From Planctomycetaceae bacterium (GTDB taxonomy: Bacteria; Planctomycetota; Phycisphaerae; Phycisphaerales; SM1A02): 12,421 nt of DNA. Shown piece by piece: positions 1 through 5,223 of the stretch. How positions within the stretch are numbered: the first letter of the stretch is position 1; every line of letters starts with the position of its first letter. The notes under the pieces were generated by a model. The model was not told the DNA's origin and made no database searches. It saw only the letters and a program-made list of their open reading frames with translations. Position numbers and translations under genes: made by a program. The DNA lies in contig CANJIC010000039.1 of NCBI GenBank assembly GCA_947474205.1, forward strand, positions 1-12,421. The letters are read 5' to 3'.

Positions 1-240
1 AGCCAAGCCATGCCTCAGTGGGCAGTGCGCCTTCACAATGACAACAAGAACGAGATGGTGTTTGTGGTCACAGCCCTAGTTCAACTAGTCCGATTGCCCG
101 CCAAAGACGCTACCGAGCGAACTTTAGAGGCTCATAACCATGGATCTGCGATTGTCTTTCAAACTCACCGTGAACACGCAGAATTGGTCCGTGACCAGCT
201 CCAGTCAAAAGGGCTGTCGGCGACAATTGAAAAAAACTGA
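1..240 (+). CDS. clpS: ClpS-type ATP-dependent Clp protease adaptor (probably 5' partial)
   Basis: ClpS adaptors sit on the N-domain of ClpA/ClpC and hand N-degron substrates to the ClpAP/ClpCP protease in the cytoplasm. The sequence shows the family core: WAVRLHNDN near the start, matching the LxNDD strand and turn; a helix MVFVVTALVQLV; LEAHNHG, matching the AxHxxG segment with its conserved His (residue 42 counted from the ATG at 10); and the closing THREHAELVRDQL helix. The reading frame is open to base 1 (codons S-Q-A before the ATG), and ClpS proteins normally carry 15-30 more N-terminal residues. No ribosome binding site is visible before the ATG at 10, so the true start is probably outside the window. 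The usual N-D-D turn reads N-D-N, and Asn replaces the Thr two residues later (E. coli D36 and T38 by alignment from memory). Family assignment is firm; the start is not. Confidence 0.85.
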   Translation, partial: SQAMPQWAVRLHNDNKNEMVFVVTALVQLVRLPAKDATERTLEAHNHGSAIVFQTHREHAELVRDQLQSKGLSATIEKN

Positions 241-261
241 TATTTCCCCACTTTTTTCAAT
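226..261. repeat. AT-rich inverted repeat at the end of clpS
   Basis: ATTGAAAAAA (226-235) and TTTTTTCAAT (252-261) are perfect 10-base inverted arms around a 16-base loop, overlapping the clpS stop codon. The A-tract/T-tract arms could act as a weak terminator for clpS, but the stem has almost no G-C pairs, so the effect is uncertain. Confidence 0.3.
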
Positions 262-524
262 GTTTTCATAGTGTCTCGACTTGTGCCACAGCCCCGCGCT
301 CAGGGTGCGCCTATGTCTTCACGCGGATAAATCCAAGACCTATTGCCAAATTGTTAAAAAAATTCAAAACTATTTTATTTTTCATTGGACTCTTGTTAAG
401 CACGAGTTAGGTTTAGCCGTAGTTAGTTTGGATTGCGTCCATAATTCTGTGTGCCGTAGTGACGTCGCTATAGCGGAGAACTCAAGGACGAATTTGGTTT
501 GCACCAAAAAACAGGAGATTTGAA
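262..524 (+). promoter_or_regulatory. Upstream region of the first dockerin-type gene
   Basis: This gap presumably carries the promoter of the gene at 525. An AT-rich block at about 341-385 contains TTGCCA (343-348) and TTGTTA (351-356) followed by a TATTTTATT stretch (371-379), but no pair has ideal spacing. A perfect 10-base palindrome, CGCTATAGCG, lies at 466-475, about 50 bases before the start codon, and could be an operator or chance. A good Shine-Dalgarno, AGGAG at 513-517, lies 7 bases before the ATG. The open frame at 281-523 has no family resemblance and is not called as a gene. Confidence 0.3.
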
Positions 525-2792
525 ATGTCTAAGTGTTATTTAAAGTTAAGTTTCGGACTCGTTGCTTCGGCAGCGTTTTTCGTTTCTGGCGGCGCTTTCG
601 CCCAATGCGATTCTGATTCCGCAGGCACATTTACCGACACTGCCTATGACTCAGGCGCTGACTGCAGCTCAACAGGCGGCGTTGATGACAACGGCGGCTG
701 GAATCAGGTTGATGCCAACGGCGACTATATGTACATGGAACTTGGCGATCATGCTCCCGGTGATTCCTTCCGTGTGAAGGGTATCGTAGGTACCTACAAC
801 GGTTCTTGTGACGGCAGCGACAACGACACCTCGCGCGATCTTGACTGGTTGCGCATGTCCGTAAGCGAACCTTGCTACATCACATGCACACTAAGCATGT
901 CCGACAAAATGGGTGTTCCGCTGAACGGCGTCGATCTGTATGACCTTCTCTATATTGAACAAGGTAGCGATCCTGCCACAGCAACAGACTTGTACGGTTC
1001 ATACGGGCTCGATGGATGCCCGCATTATGCGTTGTATGAATTTGCCAACGGCGTTCAACAATCTCAATTTCCAGTAAGTGCGGGCGACATTTTGTTTATC
1101 GTTGCCTCCCCATTTGATGGATTTGCTGGATCAGCACCACTTGCCTATCACGGCGAAATGTCCTACGGATTGGACGTGTCCGTTTCCGCATACAACAATG
1201 CAGCTTGCGCAAATGCGGCAGGCCTGACATTGGCTGATTGCATTACCGCAACTTCAGTTGGCGGTTGCAGCGACGGCGTATGCTGCGATGCGGTTTGCAA
1301 CATTATTCCTGGCTGCTGCGATTCACGATGGGATCAAGGTTGCGTTGATGAAGGCGTAATTACTTGCGGTAATTTCATCTGGAAGGGCTGCATTGCTCCA
1401 CAGATTGAAAACGATTGCTTGACCAGCGCGCAATTGGTCTTTGGTTTCCCAGCGAATGTGGCCTTTAATTGCACAAGCGCCAACGTTGACGGACCCAATG
1501 ATTCAGCACGTTTGTGTGGAAGCAGCATGAACCATGACGTTTGGTTCATTTGTGGTCCAACTCCAACAACTGGTGAAGTGTTAATTGACATGTGTGCCGA
1601 ATCTTTAGGAAACGGTATCGCTAATGACGCGGTCATTAGTTTGTTTGAGCTTGGAACCAGTTCTGATATTGGAGTTCCACAAGATCTCCCTTCGAAGTAT
1701 TACGGTTGCGTAGACGATTCCTGTGATATCAATGGTGACGGCACTATTGATCAGGGTGGTGCTGCGGGTGGCTATGTAAACGCCGCAGAAGGAACGTATT
1801 GGCTGATTCGTGTTGGTTCCTACTACAATCCAGAAACTGAAAATTGGGATGAGCCTGGCTTTATAGGTAATCTTGGTTTGACGTTCCGCGCTGTGTTTGT
1901 GAACCACGGTCTTCAGAAGTACTGCGTGAATGCAGGAACCAACACCAATGTTGGACTGGTCTCAGGTTGGTCGACATCGGCTAATACAAAGCGTTGGTCA
2001 ATGATTCCATTCGAAATGCTCAGTTCGGGCAGTGTTGACGGCTTCGATTTCGCAGCCTTTGACTCTTCGACACCTGACATGATCGGTTGGATGGTCATTA
2101 ATCGCAACACTTCAGGTGGCGCGTATGGTCAAAACGGTCGTCCATTCGGTGCATCAGGTAACTTTGATCAAGGTCAAGTTGTGGCTGAAGGTCATGAACT
2201 GTTTGATTACGCAAACAGTGGCTCTGATGTTGGCGACGACATTGGTGGCGATGGTGCAGGTCAAGGACGCCATTTCGTTGACATTGCAACTCCATTCCAA
2301 CTTGAGCCAGGCAGTTACTACTTCACCTGCTACGGTGAATATGCTGACGGTTCAACTGGTGCGGCGTTCGCTTGGGCAATGTACGGAGCAGATGGTCCTA
2401 GCCAAAAAACCACCGCGCAGGTTGTGATTGACACAGCCAATTCGGCTGGTGCGTCTTCAATCGGTACTTGGCCAACAGGTACGCCACACGGATGGCGTGG
2501 TATTGGCACTGGTCCAACGATGTGCTTCTACAGCCTTGGCGTGAATTATTCCACGCAAACTGGTGATGAACCTGGCTTGCTCTACAACTGCGCCTTCAAC
2601 TTGAAGGGTCAGCTTGCATCGGCTTGCTTCGGCGATCTTGACGGATCTGGTGAAGTTGACTCAGGCGACGTAGCCTTGGCTCTTCTTGACTCGGGTCTTT
2701 GCCCAGGTTGCCCAGGTGATCTTGACGGATCAGGCGAAATTGACTCAGGCGACGTTGCCCTGATTCTCTTGAGCTCTGGCGCTTGCCAGTGA
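525..2792 (+). CDS. Large secreted Cys-rich protein with PPC-like domains and two C-terminal dockerin-like repeats (paralogue A)
   Basis: Role unknown; probably an exported, calcium-binding surface or matrix protein. The start is fixed by AGGAG at 513-517. Residues 1-26 are a signal peptide with AFA|Q cleavage. Residues ~27-220 form a beta-rich domain resembling bacterial pre-peptidase C-terminal (PPC) modules (DLDWLRMSV). Residues 248-281 form a cysteine cluster (CSDGVCCDAVC, CCDSRWDQGC) of a type seen in planctomycete secreted proteins. Residues ~290-465 are a second PPC-like domain with DVWF (338-341), a calcium-type loop D401-I-N-G-D-G-T-I-D409 and LIRVGS (427-432). Residues ~466-700 are a region without a recognised family. 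Residues 701-755 hold two EF-hand-like repeats, each with DLDGSGExD, spaced 28 codons apart like a dockerin. The downstream gene is a close paralogue lacking the cysteine cluster. A terminator follows directly, so it is probably monocistronic. The gene and export signal are certain; the domain names are by pattern only. Confidence 0.9.
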   Translation: MSKCYLKLSFGLVASAAFFVSGGAFAQCDSDSAGTFTDTAYDSGADCSSTGGVDDNGGWNQVDANGDYMYMELGDHAPGDSFRVKGIVGTYNGSCDGSDNDTSRDLDWLRMSVSEPCYITCTLSMSDKMGVPLNGVDLYDLLYIEQGSDPATATDLYGSYGLDGCPHYALYEFANGVQQSQFPVSAGDILFIVASPFDGFAGSAPLAYHGEMSYGLDVSVSAYNNAACANAAGLTLADCITATSVGGCSDGVCCDAVCNIIPGCCDSRWDQGCVDEGVITCGNFIWKGCIAPQIENDCLTSAQLVFGFPANVAFNCTSANVDGPNDSARLCGSSMNHDVWFICGPTPTTGEVLIDMCAESLGNGIANDAVISLFELGTSSDIGVPQDLPSKYYGCVDDSCDINGDGTIDQGGAAGGYVNAAEGTYWLIRVGSYYNPETENWDEPGFIGNLGLTFRAVFVNHGLQKYCVNAGTNTNVGLVSGWSTSANTKRWSMIPFEMLSSGSVDGFDFAAFDSSTPDMIGWMVINRNTSGGAYGQNGRPFGASGNFDQGQVVAEGHELFDYANSGSDVGDDIGGDGAGQGRHFVDIATPFQLEPGSYYFTCYGEYADGSTGAAFAWAMYGADGPSQKTTAQVVIDTANSAGASSIGTWPTGTPHGWRGIGTGPTMCFYSLGVNYSTQTGDEPGLLYNCAFNLKGQLASACFGDLDGSGEVDSGDVALALLDSGLCPGCPGDLDGSGEIDSGDVALILLSSGACQ
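2631..2789 (+). repeat. Tandem dockerin-like EF-hand repeats of paralogue A
   Basis: Two copies begin at 2631 and 2715, 84 bases apart. Each encodes GDLDGSGE(V/I)DSGDVAL followed by a hydrophobic helix. Asp at loop positions 1 and 3, Ser at 5 and Asp at 12 fit a dockerin/EF-hand calcium loop. They are joined by a CPGCPG linker. In type I dockerins such a pair binds a cohesin; no cohesin-like gene is visible here, so the partner is unknown. Confidence 0.75.
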
Positions 2793-2799
2793 TGAAAGC

Positions 2800-2816
2800 G
2801 CGGCTTTAACAGCCGC
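2800..2816 (+). repeat. Small 3' hairpin between stop codon and terminator (paralogue A)
   Basis: GCGGCT (2800-2805), loop TTAAC, AGCCGC (2811-2816): a 6-bp GC-rich stem directly after the stop codon. There is no T-tract after it, so it is not a terminator in itself. The same stem with a different loop follows paralogue B, which suggests it is maintained. Confidence 0.55.
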
Positions 2817-2834
2817 ACCTATTTGAGTGCAAAC

Positions 2835-2870
2835 AAGCCCCTCGGTCTTCTGACCGAGGGGCTTTCTTTT
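2835..2870 (+). terminator. Intrinsic terminator after paralogue A
   Basis: A 13-base stem, AAGCCCCTCGGTC (2835-2847), with loop TTCT and GACCGAGGGGCTT (2852-2864), is followed by a T-rich run (TTCTTTT to 2870). Textbook rho-independent structure that should separate this gene from the next. Confidence 0.9.
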
Positions 2871-2928
2871 AAAGCCATATTGAACTTTCTATCGGATCTC
2901 TGAAACTCAATGACCATAAAAAGCGGAT

Positions 2929-2977
2929 ACACATGTGTGTAGATCATCAATTCACAATAATGAATTCGCTTATTGTG
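2929..2977 (+). promoter_or_regulatory. Inverted repeats upstream of paralogue B
   Basis: Two symmetric elements lie in the leader. ACACATGTGT (2929-2938) is a perfect 10-base palindrome. CACAATAA (2953-2960) and TTATTGTG (2970-2977) are perfect 8-base inverted arms around a 9-base spacer that contains GAATTC. The second ends only seven bases before the ribosome binding site (GGAG, 2984-2987), so it could be a repressor operator or an RNA hairpin that controls translation. Neither element occurs upstream of paralogue A. Confidence 0.35.
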
Positions 2978-2992
2978 GAGAACGGAGTTGGA

Positions 2993-5086
2993 ATGAATTC
3001 AAATTCAAAGTTGGGCTTGATCGCGCGAATTTCCACCCGAGGTTGTGGTTGGAAGTCTCTGCAGCATCTGCAACTGTATGTCTTGTTTACTTTGTTATTT
3101 GCACCGACCGTATTTGCGCAGTGTGATCCCAATAGTGCTGGCGGATTTACCGACACTGCCTATGACTCAGGCGCTGACGGCAGCTCAACAGGCGGCGTTG
3201 ATAACAACGGCGGCTGGAATGAAGACGCTCCATATCCGTACATTGAAGCCGGGCAGAAAACAATTGGCGACTCCTTTCGAGTGAAAGGAATTGTTGGCAC
3301 GTATGACGGCTCTGGAGCGGGCAACGGCGATACCTCGAAGGATCTTGACTGGATTCATTTTTCAGTGGCGCAGGATTGCTCTTTGACGGTGACTTTAAGC
3401 ATGGCGGACAAGAACGGTATTGCTCTCAACGGCACCGATCTATTTGATTTACTTTTTATCGAGCAAGGTAGCGATCCGAGCACTTCGATAGATTTGTATG
3501 GTTCATACGGACTCGATGGATGTCCGCATAGAGCGCGCGATCAACGTGCCGACGGAACCTACCTGGATTCAATACGATTGGAGGCTGGTGATTGCCTGAT
3601 GATCGTGACAACGCCGTTCAATGGGGAATACGGGCCACCACTTGCCTATCACGGACCCATGTCCTACGGATTGGATGTCGCAATCGGTCCTGCTGATATT
3701 ATAGATTCATCCTGCACCAATCCATGGGCGGGCGCGCCAAATGATTGCGTGTTCAATGCGCAACTTGTGACGCAATTTCCCGCAAGTATTGCATTTGATT
3801 GCACGCAAGCGGACACGGACGGCCCAAATGATTCCGCGAATTTGTGTGGGTCCAATACAAGCCATGATGTGTGGTACGAGGTTGGTCCAATTCCTGCCGA
3901 CGGAGATTTATTGATCAGCATGTGTGGCCAAGGAAATCACGGCGATGCGGTGTTGAGTGCGTATGAGATTTTTGAGACGGGGGAACCATTTACCCGCGAA
4001 CAATTACCAAGCATGTTCGTGTCATGTCGTGACGATTCGTGCGATGATGATGGCGATGGATTTATCGATCGCGATGGTCCAGCGAAAATTGAATTAAGTG
4101 TGGGCGCAGGGACACGTTGGCTTGTTCGTCTGGGATCATTCTTGGATGAAAATAACCCAAATGCCTTGGGATTTGCTGGAACTTTAGAGATTTCGTTTCG
4201 CGGCATATTGGTGAATAATGGCCTGGGGAAGTCTGCTATCAAAGCAGGAACCAGCACCAATCTTGGTTTGGTTGCTGGTTGGAGTTCAGCAACTTACCCA
4301 AAGCGGTGGTCCCTGATTCCATTTGAAATGACAAAATCTGGAACTGTTGATGGATTTAATTTTCCGGCCTTCGATGTTTCAAGTCCAAACATGATTGGTT
4401 GGAAGATTGTTCACCGTGATTCAAGCGGTGGAGCCTACGGTCTAAACAGTCGTCCATTCAGTGCATCAGGCGACTTTGATCAAGGCCAAGTTGTGGCTGA
4501 AGGTTCAGTTGCTCATAACTTTGTGGATGACTGGAGATCTGTTGGCGACAGTAATAACGAGCGCCACTTCATTGACATTGCGGTTCCATTTCAACTTGAA
4601 GCCGGAAGTTATTACTTCACCTGCTACGGTGAATACGCTGATGGGTCCGCGGGCGCATCGTTTGCATGGTGCGTATATGGCAGCAAGTCAATGCTTCAAC
4701 AGACCACTACGCAGGTTGTGATTGACACAGACAATGCGGCTGGTGCGCCTTCAGTAGGTACTTGGCCAGCGGGCACGCCACACGGATGGCGTGGTGTTGG
4801 CGCTGGGCCAAAGATGTGCTTTTACACCCTTGGCGTGAATTACACCACGCAAGCTGGTGATGCTCCTGGCTTGCTCTACAGTTGCCCATTTAATTTGTCT
4901 GGATTGTTCGACGCGCCTTGCTTCGGTGATCTTGACGCATCTGGTGAAGTTGATTCGGGCGACGTGGCCTTGGCTCTACTTGAGGCCGGTCTGTGCCAAG
5001 GTTGCCCTGGTGATCTTGATGGATCAGGGGAAATTGACTCAGGCGACGTTGCCCTGATTCTCTTGAGCGCTGGCGCTTGTAACTGA
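2993..5086 (+). CDS. Large secreted protein with PPC-like domains and two C-terminal dockerin-like repeats (paralogue B)
   Basis: Role unknown; second copy of the neighbouring secreted protein. The ATG at 2993 is chosen because GGAG at 2984-2987 precedes it at good spacing; in-frame ATGs at 2933 and 2960 lack one and would make an unusually long leader. With this start the protein is 697 residues. The hydrophobic core at ~28-40 ends in VFA|Q, cleaving after residue 42. Mature homology to paralogue A begins right there (QCDxxSAG). Order: PPC-like domain to ~235; a short linker where A has its cysteine cluster; second PPC-like domain with DVWY, a calcium-type loop D351-D-D-G-D-G-F-I-D359 and LVRLGS; the ~230-residue unknown domain; and dockerin-like repeats at 643-697. 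Its own terminator follows. The gene is certain, its function is not, and a structural or carbohydrate-matrix role is only a guess. Confidence 0.88.
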   Translation: MNSNSKLGLIARISTRGCGWKSLQHLQLYVLFTLLFAPTVFAQCDPNSAGGFTDTAYDSGADGSSTGGVDNNGGWNEDAPYPYIEAGQKTIGDSFRVKGIVGTYDGSGAGNGDTSKDLDWIHFSVAQDCSLTVTLSMADKNGIALNGTDLFDLLFIEQGSDPSTSIDLYGSYGLDGCPHRARDQRADGTYLDSIRLEAGDCLMIVTTPFNGEYGPPLAYHGPMSYGLDVAIGPADIIDSSCTNPWAGAPNDCVFNAQLVTQFPASIAFDCTQADTDGPNDSANLCGSNTSHDVWYEVGPIPADGDLLISMCGQGNHGDAVLSAYEIFETGEPFTREQLPSMFVSCRDDSCDDDGDGFIDRDGPAKIELSVGAGTRWLVRLGSFLDENNPNALGFAGTLEISFRGILVNNGLGKSAIKAGTSTNLGLVAGWSSATYPKRWSLIPFEMTKSGTVDGFNFPAFDVSSPNMIGWKIVHRDSSGGAYGLNSRPFSASGDFDQGQVVAEGSVAHNFVDDWRSVGDSNNERHFIDIAVPFQLEAGSYYFTCYGEYADGSAGASFAWCVYGSKSMLQQTTTQVVIDTDNAAGAPSVGTWPAGTPHGWRGVGAGPKMCFYTLGVNYTTQAGDAPGLLYSCPFNLSGLFDAPCFGDLDASGEVDSGDVALALLEAGLCQGCPGDLDGSGEIDSGDVALILLSAGACN
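4925..5083 (+). repeat. Tandem dockerin-like EF-hand repeats of paralogue B
   Basis: Copies start at 4925 and 5009, 84 bases apart, with the same phase and linker (CQGCPG) as in paralogue A. The first loop reads DLDASGEVD, with Ala in place of Gly at loop position 4; calcium ligands at loop positions 1, 3, 5 and 12 are kept. The second copy plus stop codon (5009-5086) matches paralogue A (2715-2792) at 72 of 78 bases by hand count. Confidence 0.75.
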
Positions 5087-5093
5087 TGAAAGC

Positions 5094-5110
5094 GCGGCTT
5101 TGAAAGCCGC
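5094..5110 (+). repeat. Small 3' hairpin between stop codon and terminator (paralogue B)
   Basis: GCGGCTT (5094-5100), loop TGA, AAGCCGC (5104-5110). It sits at the same distance from the stop codon as the matching hairpin of paralogue A. The two base changes relative to A fall outside the shared 6-bp stem and here lengthen the stem to 7 bp. Confidence 0.55.
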
Positions 5111-5128
5111 ACCTATTTGAGTCCAAAC

Positions 5129-5164
5129 AAGCCCCTCGGTCATACGGCCGAGGGGCTTTCTTTT
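5129..5164 (+). terminator. Intrinsic terminator after paralogue B
   Basis: AAGCCCCTCGGTC (5129-5141), loop ATAC, GGCCGAGGGGCTT (5146-5158), then TCTTTT. Same stem as the terminator of paralogue A except for one change that turns a T-A pair into a T-G wobble; the loop is different. It should insulate the efflux operon from read-through. Confidence 0.9.
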
Positions 5165-5172
5165 GTGACAGA

Positions 5173-5207
5173 TTGACGGTCATGGGCTACTCTTACGCAC
5201 CCGTCAA
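5173..5207 (+). promoter_or_regulatory. Inverted repeat upstream of the efflux operon
   Basis: TTGACGG (5173-5179) and CCGTCAA (5201-5207) are perfect 7-base inverted arms separated by 21 bases, lying between the terminator of paralogue B and the adaptor start at 5224. TTGACG also resembles a -35 hexamer, although no convincing -10 follows at 16-18 bases. It may be an operator overlapping the operon promoter, but no regulator gene is in view. Confidence 0.3.
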
Positions 5208-5223
5208 AGATGGCGGGACTCTT

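Noticed and set aside
281..523. 80-codon open frame between clpS and paralogue A
   Set aside because: No family resemblance, mixed low-quality composition, no ribosome binding site, and it fills the region where the promoter of the next gene must lie.
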